Origin: JACPVU01 sp964373255
GTDB lineage: Archaea > Aenigmatarchaeota > Aenigmatarchaeia > GW2011-AR5
Length of the DNA stretch: 64,000 nucleotides
Reading direction: 5' to 3'
Assembly: GCA_964373255.1 (NCBI GenBank)
Contig: CAYJTG010000004.1
Coordinates: 44,192-108,191 of the forward strand
The first letter of the stretch is position 1; each line of letters starts with the position of its first letter. The notes below the pieces were generated by a model. That model did not search any database. It saw only the letters and a program-made list of their open reading frames with translations, and was not told where the DNA came from. A program made the translations under genes and the position numbers. Below are positions 9,098-17,792 of this stretch, piece by piece.

Positions 9098-9763
9098 ATG
9101 TCAAAAAATGGTAATCTTACCGACCACGATTATTTGAATAATTATCTAAAAGCTATTGATCATCCATTACCGCAACTTAAGAAAACATTTGATTCGGAAA
9201 TTGGTTTTCTGAAGAAACATGTCAAAAAAGATTTTATTGTTTTGGATGTTGGCTGCGGAGTAGGAAGGCCAACTATAAATCTATCTCGCTTTGTAGAAAA
9301 AATAATAGGCATTGATAATAAACAAGAAATGCTAAGCATCGCTATTAAAAGATCCATAAAATCAGGTAAAATAAAGTTCGAAAAATGTGACGCATTTAAA
9401 ATGAATTTTTTTGATGAGGCTTTTGATTTAACTTACGCCACTTACAATTTAGTTGGTGGATTCACAAAAAAACATGTCCAAAATTTTATCAACGAAATGA
9501 CAAGAGTTACAAAGAAAAATCATGAAGTAATAAATATATGTTGGAAAAATGATAGAAAAACTACTGAGTTTCTAAAATTATACTACCCATATATATCTGT
9601 CAAAATAATTGACATAAACATGGCAAGAATAATAACAAATAAAGGTACATTTAGAAGACCCTATAAAAAAGAGCTAAAATCGCTCTACAAAAATGCCAAA
9701 TTAAAAAACATAAGATTCTTTGATGTTAATCCTTTATGGAAGGCTGTTATTGGTACAAAATAA
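9098..9763 (+). CDS. SAM-dependent methyltransferase
   Basis: A 221-residue class I methyltransferase. Motif I is VLDVGCGVGRPTI, followed by the acidic residue in IIGIDNK and a post-motif KFEKCDAFKMNF. The start ATG 9098 is chosen because the upstream extension is AT-rich and non-conserved. The gene is clearly more A+T-rich than its neighbours (runs of lysine, asparagine and isoleucine codons) and is inserted on the opposite strand inside the catabolic island, which suggests a late acquisition. The substrate is unknown; small-molecule methyltransferases have this layout. Confidence 0.8.
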   Translation: MSKNGNLTDHDYLNNYLKAIDHPLPQLKKTFDSEIGFLKKHVKKDFIVLDVGCGVGRPTINLSRFVEKIIGIDNKQEMLSIAIKRSIKSGKIKFEKCDAFKMNFFDEAFDLTYATYNLVGGFTKKHVQNFINEMTRVTKKNHEVINICWKNDRKTTEFLKLYYPYISVKIIDINMARIITNKGTFRRPYKKELKSLYKNAKLKNIRFFDVNPLWKAVIGTK

Positions 9764-9767
9764 TTTT

Positions 9768-10646
9768 TTATTTCATCAGCCACAGCATTATAGCTTTCTG
9801 GATGTGCATGCGGTTTTCAGCCTGATCAAATATGATGCTTTGTTTGCTGTCTATCACATCGTCTGTCACCTCATGCCCCCGCTTCGCAGGCAGGCAGTGC
9901 ATGAAGACTGCATTCTTATGTGCATGACTCATGATTTTTTTGTTGACCTGATAAGCGCCGAAAACCCTTATTCTTTTTTGTTCCTGATTTTGTGGTATCC
10001 TGTAGCTCATCCACGAATCTGTGTAAACAACATCTGCATTCTTCACAGCTTCTAATGGACTTTGAGCAATAATAACAGACGAATTACTTTTAGACGCGAA
10101 TTTTTCAGCAGTTTTGAGAACATTCTTATCAGGTTCATACTCTTTTCCTTTTGGCGATGCAACTGCTATATCCATTCCGGAAATGGCGCACCCGTAAAGA
10201 AGTGAGTTCGTAACATTATTGAAGCCGTCGCCAAGGTACGCGAGCTTCAGCCCTTTCAGTTTCCCAAATTTTTCTTGTATCGTCATGAGGTCGCCGAGAA
10301 TCTGGCACGGGTGCTCGCAGTTTGTCATGGCATTTATCACAGGTACGTCTGAATATTTTGCAAGCCCTTGAAGGTCTGCGTGCTCAAACAAACGCGCAGC
10401 GATCATGTCTGCATACCGTGCTATGCAACCGGCAAACTCTTTCATCGATTCTTTCTTGCCAAGCGTGGATTCTCCTGTGCTGTAATATATTGCATGTCCG
10501 CCCATTTGCGTAGCTGCAGCTTCGAACGACAGGCGCGTGCGGAGAGAAGGAGCCTCAAATACCGTAAGAAGCGTTTTCTGAAAGAATTTCTTGTGGTATC
10601 TCTCAGGGTTCTTCTTTATTCTGATGCCTTCTTTTATCAAATTCAT
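9768..10646 (-). CDS. argF: Ornithine carbamoyltransferase-family protein
   Basis: Carbamoyl-phosphate motifs are intact: FEAPSLRTRLSFE (S-x-R-T-R), HPCQILGD and HCLPAKRG. The ornithine-binding SMG loop is replaced by WMSYRIP, so the amine substrate is uncertain (ornithine, putrescine or another). From ATG 10646 the protein has 292 residues and lacks the family N-terminus, yet the same frame upstream (10647-10691) encodes KHFLSVAQLSKNEL, a good match to that N-terminus. There is no ATG, GTG or TTG there; an ATC at 10689-10691 preceded by GGTGA may be the true start. With carbamate kinase downstream in the same cluster it may run in the catabolic direction. Confidence 0.88.
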   Translation of the reverse strand: MNLIKEGIRIKKNPERYHKKFFQKTLLTVFEAPSLRTRLSFEAAATQMGGHAIYYSTGESTLGKKESMKEFAGCIARYADMIAARLFEHADLQGLAKYSDVPVINAMTNCEHPCQILGDLMTIQEKFGKLKGLKLAYLGDGFNNVTNSLLYGCAISGMDIAVASPKGKEYEPDKNVLKTAEKFASKSNSSVIIAQSPLEAVKNADVVYTDSWMSYRIPQNQEQKRIRVFGAYQVNKKIMSHAHKNAVFMHCLPAKRGHEVTDDVIDSKQSIIFDQAENRMHIQKAIMLWLMK

Positions 10647-10716
10647 AAGTTCATTCTTGCTTAATTGCGCGACTGATAAAAAATGTTTGATAAAATCACC
10701 AAATTTTCTATTTTGC

Positions 10717-12042
10717 TTATTTCTTACTCAAAAATTTTCTTTCAAAATTCATTAAAACTTTTGTCAAGCCTTTATTGAGTTCTCTGAATTCGTAATCAAC
10801 CTCAGCCATCGGTTTGTTGATTTTCAGCAGCTGCTTGAGGTCGGCAGGCGTTCCGTCTATGACAATGTCGCATTTTGAATGGTTTATTGTGTCCTGCAGC
10901 TCTTTCATTTGTCTCTCGCCGTAGCCCATTGCAGGAAGTATTCTGTCAAGATGGGGGTATTTTTTGTATATTTTTTTGATAGAGCCGACGGCGTGCTTTT
11001 TTGGATCAATAGGAACCGCACCATATTTTTTTGCTACAAGCATGCCTGCACCGAATTTCATACCGCCATGCGTGAGCGTAGGGCCGTCTTCGATTATTAT
11101 TGCCCGCTTCCCCTTGATATTCATAGGCGTTGTTACAATCATCTCGAGGTCTGCCTTGATTATCATGGCACGTGGATTGTATGTCTTTGCATGATTTTCA
11201 ACTATCCGGACGTTTTCTTTTTTTGCTGTGTTGACCTTGCTTATCACGATTGCGTCAGCCATGATGAAGTTTGACTCACCGGGGTAGTAAGATATCTCAT
11301 GCCCTGGCCGATGAGGGTCGGCAATCGTTATCATAAGATCTGGCCTGTAAAAAGAAAAATCATTGTTGCCACCGTCCCACAGCACAACATCACATTCTTT
11401 TTCTGCACGCCTCAATATTTTTTCATAATCCACGCCGGCGTAGACAACCGCACCATTTCTTATGTGTGGCTCATACTCTTCCCTTTCCTCGATTGTGCAG
11501 TTGTGTTTTGCGAGGTCCTTGAATGTTGAAAACCGCTGGACAGTTTGTTTTGACAAGTCACCGTAAGGCATCGGGTGTCTTATGACAGCGACGCGATACC
11601 CTCTTGCACGAAAGAAATCCACTACAAACCGTGATGTCGGGCTCTTGCCCGCGCCTGTCCGCACGGCACAAACAGCAACAACGGGCTTTTTTGATTTCAG
11701 CTGTGTGTCCCCAGGACCCAGCAATGAGAATGTGGCACCGTTTGCAATTACAAGCGCGGCTTTTTGCATGACTTCTTCGTTCGAAAGGTCTGAATAGGAA
11801 AGAAAGACTTCCTCAACATCGAATTTTTTAATTAATGCTGCAAGCACAGATTCAGAATAAATCGGAATACCTTTTGAATAGCGTCGCCCGCTTAGTTTTG
11901 GCGGATACTTTCTTCCCTCTATATCAGGTATCTGCGCGGCTGTGAACGCGACAACATTGTACGCCGGATTTCTTCGGAAGTAAACGTTGAAATTATGAAA
12001 ATCGCGCCCAGCAGCGCCCATGATTATTGCATTTCTCGACAT
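10717..12042 (-). CDS. COG2403-type P-loop protein, cyclic 2,3-diphosphoglycerate synthetase-like
   Basis: A 441-residue protein with an N-terminal Rossmann-like segment (MSRNAIIMGAAGRDFHNF), a P-loop CAVRTGAGKSPTSR at about residues 125-138 and a switch-like VVLWDGGNNDFSFYRPDL. This is the family related to cyclic 2,3-diphosphoglycerate synthetase and also called predicted GTPase (COG2403). It starts seven bases after the carbamate kinase stop and is followed by the carbamoyltransferase, so it is probably in the same operon. Family members beside carbamate kinase may have a role in carbamoyl-phosphate metabolism rather than in making the thermolyte; this is inference from position. Confidence 0.75.
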   Translation of the reverse strand: MSRNAIIMGAAGRDFHNFNVYFRRNPAYNVVAFTAAQIPDIEGRKYPPKLSGRRYSKGIPIYSESVLAALIKKFDVEEVFLSYSDLSNEEVMQKAALVIANGATFSLLGPGDTQLKSKKPVVAVCAVRTGAGKSPTSRFVVDFFRARGYRVAVIRHPMPYGDLSKQTVQRFSTFKDLAKHNCTIEEREEYEPHIRNGAVVYAGVDYEKILRRAEKECDVVLWDGGNNDFSFYRPDLMITIADPHRPGHEISYYPGESNFIMADAIVISKVNTAKKENVRIVENHAKTYNPRAMIIKADLEMIVTTPMNIKGKRAIIIEDGPTLTHGGMKFGAGMLVAKKYGAVPIDPKKHAVGSIKKIYKKYPHLDRILPAMGYGERQMKELQDTINHSKCDIVIDGTPADLKQLLKINKPMAEVDYEFRELNKGLTKVLMNFERKFLSKK

Positions 12043-12048
12043 TGATTA

Positions 12049-12957
12049 TTACCTCTTGATAATCCATGTTCCAGCCTGCCCTTTCAAAGCCTTTTTTAGT
12101 GTGGATGGCGATGTTATAACGCACGCCCCGTCGGATTCCACGAATTCGACAGCAGCCCTTACTTTAGGCTTCATGCTTCCTTCGGCAAAGTGAGCCATAT
12201 ATTTTTTCGCCTGATGCGCCGTCATTTTCCTTATCGCCTTCTGGCCTCTTTTTCTGTAACTAAGGTATACATTGTCGACATCGGTTAAAATAATAAGCAA
12301 ATCAGCGCCTATACTTCTTGCCAAACACGACGAGGCCAGGTCCTTGTCGATAACAGCGTCGATGCCAACAAGCCTTTTGCCAGATCTGTAGACAGGTATA
12401 CCGCCGCCGCCAGCCGCGATGACAACAACATCCTGTCTCAGTATTTTCTTTATTATTTCTGCCTCGATTATCTTCTTCGGATAGGGCGAAGGCACAACGC
12501 GTCGCCAGCCGCGGCCTGCATCATTCATAACGCGCATTCCTTTATTTCTCAAAAGCATGGCGTGCTTTTTTGTGTAGAACGGCCCTATCGGCTTAGTAGG
12601 CCTCCTAAACGCGGGATCGTTTTTATCAACCAAAACCTCGGTCAGCACGCTTATCACAGGCGTGCCCCTTAGCTCGTTTTGTATGGCCTGCTCGATCATG
12701 TAGCCCATTTGTCCCTGCGATTCAGCCACAGCTACCGAGAGCGGTACAGGATAGGCCTTGCCAATTGCAGATTCAATTTGTATCAGTATGTTTCCGACCT
12801 GCGGCCCGTTGCCGTGCGTTATTACAGTGTGGTATTTCTTGACCAGAAAAAGAATGTCCCTTATTGTTTTTCTTGTGTTTGAGAACTGCTTTTCAATTGT
12901 CTTGTCACCCTTTCTCATTATTGCATTCCCGCCAAGCGCAACGACAACGGTTTTCAT
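12049..12957 (-). CDS. arcC: Carbamate kinase
   Basis: A 302-residue amino-acid-kinase-fold enzyme that makes ATP and carbamate from carbamoyl phosphate and ADP, or the reverse. Motifs are VVVALGGNAIMRKG at the N-terminus, THGNGPQVGNIL, the VVIAAGGGGIPV block and DKDLASSCLA. The start is ATG 12957 with GGTG four bases upstream; a longer frame with a lysine/arginine-rich lead is less likely. It lies between the aminobutyraldehyde dehydrogenase and the COG2403 gene. With the carbamoyltransferase it would form the ATP-yielding end of an arginine/agmatine fermentation; no deiminase is in the window. Confidence 0.92.
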   Translation of the reverse strand: MKTVVVALGGNAIMRKGDKTIEKQFSNTRKTIRDILFLVKKYHTVITHGNGPQVGNILIQIESAIGKAYPVPLSVAVAESQGQMGYMIEQAIQNELRGTPVISVLTEVLVDKNDPAFRRPTKPIGPFYTKKHAMLLRNKGMRVMNDAGRGWRRVVPSPYPKKIIEAEIIKKILRQDVVVIAAGGGGIPVYRSGKRLVGIDAVIDKDLASSCLARSIGADLLIILTDVDNVYLSYRKRGQKAIRKMTAHQAKKYMAHFAEGSMKPKVRAAVEFVESDGACVITSPSTLKKALKGQAGTWIIKR

Positions 12958-12971
12958 CGACACCACAAAAT

Positions 12972-14525
12972 TCATCCTTCTCTTTCTTCTTTGTTTTTTC
13001 TTTTTGGTTTGTATACAAAATCGTACCATGGCTTTCTCTGCATTTCTGTAAGGTCCACGTATACGTGCTTTATCTGCGTGAATTCGTCCAGCGCGTACAC
13101 GGACAGGTCTTTCCCGAAACCGCTCTGCTTGTATCCACCGTGCGGCATTTCTGAAGCCATGACACCGTGCTCATTTATCCATACCGTACCGAACCTCAGC
13201 TTGTTTGCGGCCTTTAGCGCCTTTGCTATATTTTTTGTCCATACAGACGCAGCCAAACCATATATTACATCGTTTGCCCTTTCGATGACCTCGTCAAACG
13301 TCGAGAAGCCTTGCACGGTGAGGACAGGCCCGAATACCTCCTCTTTGCAGATTTTCATGTCGTCTTTCACGTTTGTTATGATGGTGGGCTCAATGAAAAA
13401 TCCTTTCGCAAACTCCTTGCCCTGCGGCCGCTTTCCGCCTGCAAGAATTTTTACGCCCTGCTCTTTTGAACTTACTATATACGCAAAAACCCTTTCCCAG
13501 TGCTTCAGCGATACAAGGGGCCCCATGTCTATAGCAGGGTCAAGAGGATCGCCAACCCTGATTTTCTTTGCCTCTTCAACGAGCCGCTTCATAAAAGTGT
13601 GGTAAATGTTGTCGTGAACATAGATGCGCGCAGCGGCCGTGCAGTCCTGTCCTGCGTTTAGAAATCCGCCCGCGATCGCGCCCTGCACAGTTGCCTCAAG
13701 GTCGGCGTCTTCAAAAACTATGAACGGCGCCTTTCCACCAAGCTCCAGATGAACCTTTTTGACGTTTTCTGAAGCGAGGCTCATTATCTTTTTTCCTGTC
13801 GCAGTATCGCCGGTAAATGCTATCATATCAACCCTGCTGCTTTTTGCGAGCGCAGCACCGACCGTCTCGCCTGTTCCTGTGACTACGTTAAATACGCCTT
13901 GCGGTACATCTGTGCGCTGAACGAGCTTTGCGAGCTCCAGCGTTGTCAATGGCGTCAGGCTTGAGGGTTTTATGACTATGGTATTTCCAGCCGCCAGAGC
14001 AGGCCCGATCTTCGACGCCGCTATAGAGAGCGGGTAGTTCCATGGAATAATTGCACCCACAACGCCTATTGGTTCTCTCCTGATGATGCTCGTTCCCATG
14101 CCCTCGTGCCGTTTGTATGTGTGCTGATCCACGTATTCGCCTGAAGATAATCCCTGTAAATTTCTTGCAGCGCCGGCAAAGAACCTCAGATTATCCACGA
14201 CAAAAGGCACGTCGTTTTCTTTTGCGTATCTTATCGTCTTGCCCTGATTTATCGACTCCAGTTCTGCAAGTTTATCAATACTATGCTCGACAAGATCAGC
14301 AAGCTTCAGCAGAACTAATGATCGCTCACCCGGACTCATCCTTGGCCAGTCGCCTTTGTCGAACGCCTCCCTGGCAGCAGAAACAGCCTTTTCAACGTCC
14401 TGTTCGTTGCCATTCGGTACCAGAGCGATGGTCTCTTCGGTAGCAGGATTTATCACCTTGTAAAAATCATTGCTGTCAGAATTAACAAATTCACCGTTTA
14501 TGTACATCTTGTAAGTCGGAAACAT
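12972..14525 (-). CDS. patD: Aldehyde dehydrogenase, probable gamma-aminobutyraldehyde dehydrogenase
   Basis: A 517-residue aldehyde dehydrogenase. The catalytic glutamate lies in LELGGKAPFIVFED and the cysteine in FLNAGQDCTAAARIYV; the C-terminal MPHGGYKQSGFGKDLSVYAL is like that of PatD/aminobutyraldehyde and betaine-aldehyde enzymes. With agmatinase and an omega-aminotransferase nearby, oxidation of 4-aminobutanal to GABA fits well. The C-terminus carries a short basic tail (KPKRKNKEEREG). The stop is close to the carbamate kinase start, so the two are probably cotranscribed. Confidence 0.85.
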   Translation of the reverse strand: MFPTYKMYINGEFVNSDSNDFYKVINPATEETIALVPNGNEQDVEKAVSAAREAFDKGDWPRMSPGERSLVLLKLADLVEHSIDKLAELESINQGKTIRYAKENDVPFVVDNLRFFAGAARNLQGLSSGEYVDQHTYKRHEGMGTSIIRREPIGVVGAIIPWNYPLSIAASKIGPALAAGNTIVIKPSSLTPLTTLELAKLVQRTDVPQGVFNVVTGTGETVGAALAKSSRVDMIAFTGDTATGKKIMSLASENVKKVHLELGGKAPFIVFEDADLEATVQGAIAGGFLNAGQDCTAAARIYVHDNIYHTFMKRLVEEAKKIRVGDPLDPAIDMGPLVSLKHWERVFAYIVSSKEQGVKILAGGKRPQGKEFAKGFFIEPTIITNVKDDMKICKEEVFGPVLTVQGFSTFDEVIERANDVIYGLAASVWTKNIAKALKAANKLRFGTVWINEHGVMASEMPHGGYKQSGFGKDLSVYALDEFTQIKHVYVDLTEMQRKPWYDFVYKPKRKNKEEREG

Positions 14526-14644
14526 ACAATCATCTCAGTAAAACAACAATTACAAAAGCATTACTTATCTATTGTCAGAGGCAATTTTAAAGATTAATTT
14601 AGAATCAAAAACTATATATTTAGGGCACTACAAATCTAAGGAAT

Positions 14645-15130
14645 ATGAAACTGCTAACATCATTAAAAAAACCCTCTCTTGACATACGCCAGGCTGCAAA
14701 ATATTCAATACGCCAGAATATCGATATACCAGAAAAATACATCACACGTAGCGATAAATATAATTCATCAATAAATAAGGATGCGCTGAAAAGAGATGTC
14801 GACGGGATAATACAATACATACCGTTTTCTATACTGCTTCTGGGTTTTGATGACCATGAAGATTCGGCAATAGAACAGGCTGAGGTCACTGATTTTTGGC
14901 ATGAAAACCAGTCGATTTACAGCATTTTCTTATATCCGTCACGATACGTCAGCATGATAGAATTTATCCCGAACGGCCTTCCGGTGCGGCGAGAAGCAAC
15001 ATATGAATGTGAGTCGATGATAACGCTCGGAGACTACTATGGACATGATATAAATGTCACAATGAAAAGAGACACGCATATTCGGTTGGTCACTAGGGAT
15101 TTTAAGTCTAAAGATTTCAGGTCGGTGTAA
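14645..15130 (+). CDS. Hypothetical protein
   Basis: A 161-residue protein that I do not recognise. It has no signal peptide or membrane segment; the middle has a hydrophobic core (YIPFSILLLGFDDHEDSAIEQ) and the C-terminal half is mixed alpha/beta. It starts after a TATA-like ACTATATATTTAG at about 14611 and ends five bases before the thioredoxin reductase gene, so the two are likely cotranscribed. Confidence 0.7.
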   Translation: MKLLTSLKKPSLDIRQAAKYSIRQNIDIPEKYITRSDKYNSSINKDALKRDVDGIIQYIPFSILLLGFDDHEDSAIEQAEVTDFWHENQSIYSIFLYPSRYVSMIEFIPNGLPVRREATYECESMITLGDYYGHDINVTMKRDTHIRLVTRDFKSKDFRSV

Positions 15131-15135
15131 TTATC

Positions 15136-16164
15136 ATGGCAAACGTAAAACAGCTGATAAAAAAGGTAAAGGAAAACAAGGCCAAGGCTCAAAAAACGCA
15201 ACACGAGCAGTTCGACCTGATAATTATAGGCGCTGGTGTCGCAGGCCTATCCGGCGCCATGTACGCAGGCCGCATGAACATGAAGACGCTCATAATTGGC
15301 GACGTTCCTGTCGGCGGCGTAATAACAACTACCGATGTCGTGGAGAATTATCCGGGATTCAAACGCCTTACAGGTCTGGAACTCGCCGAAAAAATAAAAG
15401 AGCACGCACTGGAGTACAACGTAAAGCTGGAAGAGGATAAAGTAGTGAAGATAGAGAAATGCGTGCCCGCATGCTTTACTGTCTTCACTGAGACAGGCAA
15501 AATCTTTCACGCAAAGACATTATTGTTTGCAACCGGAACCAGACATAAGGATCTGGGCGTGCCTGGCGAGAAGGAGTTTGCAAACCGTGGTGTTCATACG
15601 TGCGCGCTCTGCGACGGCGCATTTTACAAGGATAAATTTGTTGGTGTGGCTGGCGGCTCTGATTCCGCCGGCAAAGAAGCGCTTGTCCTGACGCAATGGG
15701 CAAAAAAGGTGTACATAATTTATCGGAAGGAAAAAATCCGCCCGGAGCCGGTGAATATGAAGAGAATCGAGGAAAAAATCAGGCAGGGCAAGATCGAAAT
15801 AATCAGCAATACAAACGTAAAAGAAATAAAGGGCGACAAGAAGGTAACATCTGTCATTTTTGATAAACCACACAATGGAAAGACCGAATTCAAACTTGAT
15901 GGACTGTTTGTAGAAATAGGTGCAATACCCCTTTCTGACCTGGCAAAGCACATTGCCGTGAACACAAATGAAAAGGGTGAGATCGCAATCAACAGGAACG
16001 CAGAAACCAATGTGCCTGGCGTGTACGCCGCCGGCGACGTTGCTGACACACGCTTCAAGCAGGCCATCACAGGCGTTGCAGAAGCCGTGCTTGCCGTCTA
16101 TTCTGCATATACGTACCTAGGCGAGCACAACATAGTGTGCACGTGCAATGACGAGGAAATATAA
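15136..16164 (+). CDS. trxB: Thioredoxin reductase-like flavoprotein
   Basis: A 342-residue FAD enzyme of the low-molecular-weight thioredoxin reductase family. The FAD dinucleotide motif is IIIGAGVAGLSGA (about 29-41), the redox pair is C156/C159 in CALCDGAF and the second Rossmann motif is GVAGGSDSAGKEA, followed by YRKEKIRPEP where NADPH-specific enzymes usually have a double arginine, so NADPH preference is doubtful. It has a lysine-rich N-terminal extension of about 25 residues and a C-terminal CTC motif. The stop abuts the convergent agmatinase stop with no gap. Confidence 0.92.
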   Translation: MANVKQLIKKVKENKAKAQKTQHEQFDLIIIGAGVAGLSGAMYAGRMNMKTLIIGDVPVGGVITTTDVVENYPGFKRLTGLELAEKIKEHALEYNVKLEEDKVVKIEKCVPACFTVFTETGKIFHAKTLLFATGTRHKDLGVPGEKEFANRGVHTCALCDGAFYKDKFVGVAGGSDSAGKEALVLTQWAKKVYIIYRKEKIRPEPVNMKRIEEKIRQGKIEIISNTNVKEIKGDKKVTSVIFDKPHNGKTEFKLDGLFVEIGAIPLSDLAKHIAVNTNEKGEIAINRNAETNVPGVYAAGDVADTRFKQAITGVAEAVLAVYSAYTYLGEHNIVCTCNDEEI

Positions 16165-17232
16165 TTATTTTCTCAATGAAGGGTGTGCAAGCATTCTGAG
16201 GATAAGCTCTGTGGCAACTGTTCCCTCTATCGTGTTCACGCCGTCAGAAGAGACTTCCATCATGTCCATGCCGATTATCTTTGCATCAGGTGAAATGGCA
16301 TCTATCAGCTCATAAGCCTGATATGGTGTCATGCCAGACGGCTCTGGCGTCCCTGTAAATGGTGTATAACAGGAATCAAGCGCATCTATGTCAAATGTTA
16401 TATAGACTTTTCTCTGTTTTGTATGTTTGAAAATATCATTCTTGATCATATCAAATGTTTCAGGTTTATGTAGTGCTTCATAAAAATAAACGACCACGCC
16501 CGCTTTTCTTGCATTTTCAAGTTCATCTCTTGATCCTTGTCTTATTCCTATCTGGATGAAATCATTGCCTTTTACTGGTTCGTAAAATCGTGAGCCATCA
16601 TGAAACAACGCATAATACATAGGGGTTGTGTGTGAATATCGAACTCCTAGGTATTCTTCTTTCATATCCATATGGGCATCAAAATGAAGTACAACAGGCT
16701 TTTCTCTTCCAACGCAATTTAAAGGCCATAGTGAAATAAGGTGCTCGCCGCCGAGCATTAACGGAACTTTGTCAGCATTTCTTAATGTCTGTGTAACATA
16801 CTGAAGTTCCTTTAATTTCGCTACAACTTTGTGCACCCGTTTTTTTGCTTCAGTTATTTCTTTCTTGGTTGCGCTTTTCAGTGGCGGGTCGTATATCAAT
16901 TTTCTGTCGTCGTGATGGACAGGCGGAAGTTTGTAATCACCAAGATCAAATACGCCAACATCAGAATAAGGATCATAGTTTACGTCAATTACATAGGTTT
17001 CGATCTGCTCGCCGGACGTCTTTCTTATCGCCCAAGGCCCGTAAACAGAAGAAGCCTTATCATTCCCATAAGTCGCTGTTCCTTCAAAAGGTACGCCGTA
17101 AACTACAACTTTAGCGTCTTCAAAGCTTGTCTGCGGTGCATCCCAGCCGCCGAAAGGCAAGCCTGCTCGGGTTTTCTTAGGTGGTATGAAATATGAAGAA
17201 AGCTCTTTTAACAATATATCTAAGCCTGGCAT
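16165..17232 (-). CDS. speB: Agmatinase/arginase-family ureohydrolase
   Basis: A 355-residue binuclear-manganese ureohydrolase. Metal ligands are H164 (GGEHLISL, with E where GGDH is usual), D185, H187 and D189 (HFDAHMDM), and D281 and D283 in ITFDIDALDSCYTPFTGTPEPSGM read as two adjoining motifs. It is some 50 residues longer than typical agmatinases because of an insertion around residues 85-150. Agmatine hydrolysis to putrescine and urea is favoured by the neighbouring aminotransferase and aminobutyraldehyde dehydrogenase; arginase or guanidinobutyrase activity cannot be excluded. Confidence 0.87.
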   Translation of the reverse strand: MPGLDILLKELSSYFIPPKKTRAGLPFGGWDAPQTSFEDAKVVVYGVPFEGTATYGNDKASSVYGPWAIRKTSGEQIETYVIDVNYDPYSDVGVFDLGDYKLPPVHHDDRKLIYDPPLKSATKKEITEAKKRVHKVVAKLKELQYVTQTLRNADKVPLMLGGEHLISLWPLNCVGREKPVVLHFDAHMDMKEEYLGVRYSHTTPMYYALFHDGSRFYEPVKGNDFIQIGIRQGSRDELENARKAGVVVYFYEALHKPETFDMIKNDIFKHTKQRKVYITFDIDALDSCYTPFTGTPEPSGMTPYQAYELIDAISPDAKIIGMDMMEVSSDGVNTIEGTVATELILRMLAHPSLRK

Positions 17233-17319
17233 GACTTATCTTTTGAAAGCAATCTTTTTAACCATAAAGACTAATTTTGTATAATCACATTAAAAACACG
17301 GAAGAATTACAGTGATATA

Positions 17320-17778
17320 ATGCCCAACAAAAAAATTATACTGACGTCCTTTCTGATAGTCATATTCATAGGTTTCTTCTTGGCGTACGTTTTGTCGACA
17401 AATCAGTCCGCAACAGTAGAAATAATCACATCAGAAAAAACTGTAAAAATATACGCAGAAATAGCCAATTCGCCTGAGAAATGGCAGCGAGGTCTGATGT
17501 CCAGGGAAAAATTAAGCGAATACGGCGGGATGCTTTTCATATTTCCTGATGAGCAGCCGCGGAGCTTCTGGATGAAAAACACGCTGATCCCGCTGGACAT
17601 AATATTTGTTGCGTCAAACTTCACGATTGTGGACATAAGAGCGAGCTTCCAGCCGTGCAAAAGCGATCCCTGCGAATCGTATAGATCAGTGCCGGCCAAA
17701 TACGTCATAGAAGTAAACGGGGGTTTTATTGAAAGGAATAACATCGAGGTTGCTGACAAAATGGCAATAGCAAAATGA
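17320..17778 (+). CDS. DUF192 membrane-anchored protein
   Basis: A 152-residue protein with an N-terminal membrane segment (residues about 5-25) and a DUF192 domain. Family hallmarks are the RGLMSREKLSEYGGMLFIFPDE block, FWMKNTLIPLDIIFV and the IDIxA-like strand VDIRASFQPCKSDPCESY. The domain faces outwards if the single helix is a signal anchor. Function is not established. It stands alone between the agmatinase and TFS genes. Confidence 0.88.
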   Translation: MPNKKIILTSFLIVIFIGFFLAYVLSTNQSATVEIITSEKTVKIYAEIANSPEKWQRGLMSREKLSEYGGMLFIFPDEQPRSFWMKNTLIPLDIIFVASNFTIVDIRASFQPCKSDPCESYRSVPAKYVIEVNGGFIERNNIEVADKMAIAK

Positions 17779-17792
17779 GATGCCTTGTGTAA

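Noticed and set aside
13000..13030. Upstream extension of carbamate kinase with a Lys/Arg-rich leader
   Set aside because: It overlaps the aldehyde dehydrogenase end and the internal ATG 12957 has the better ribosome-binding site and matches the family N-terminus.
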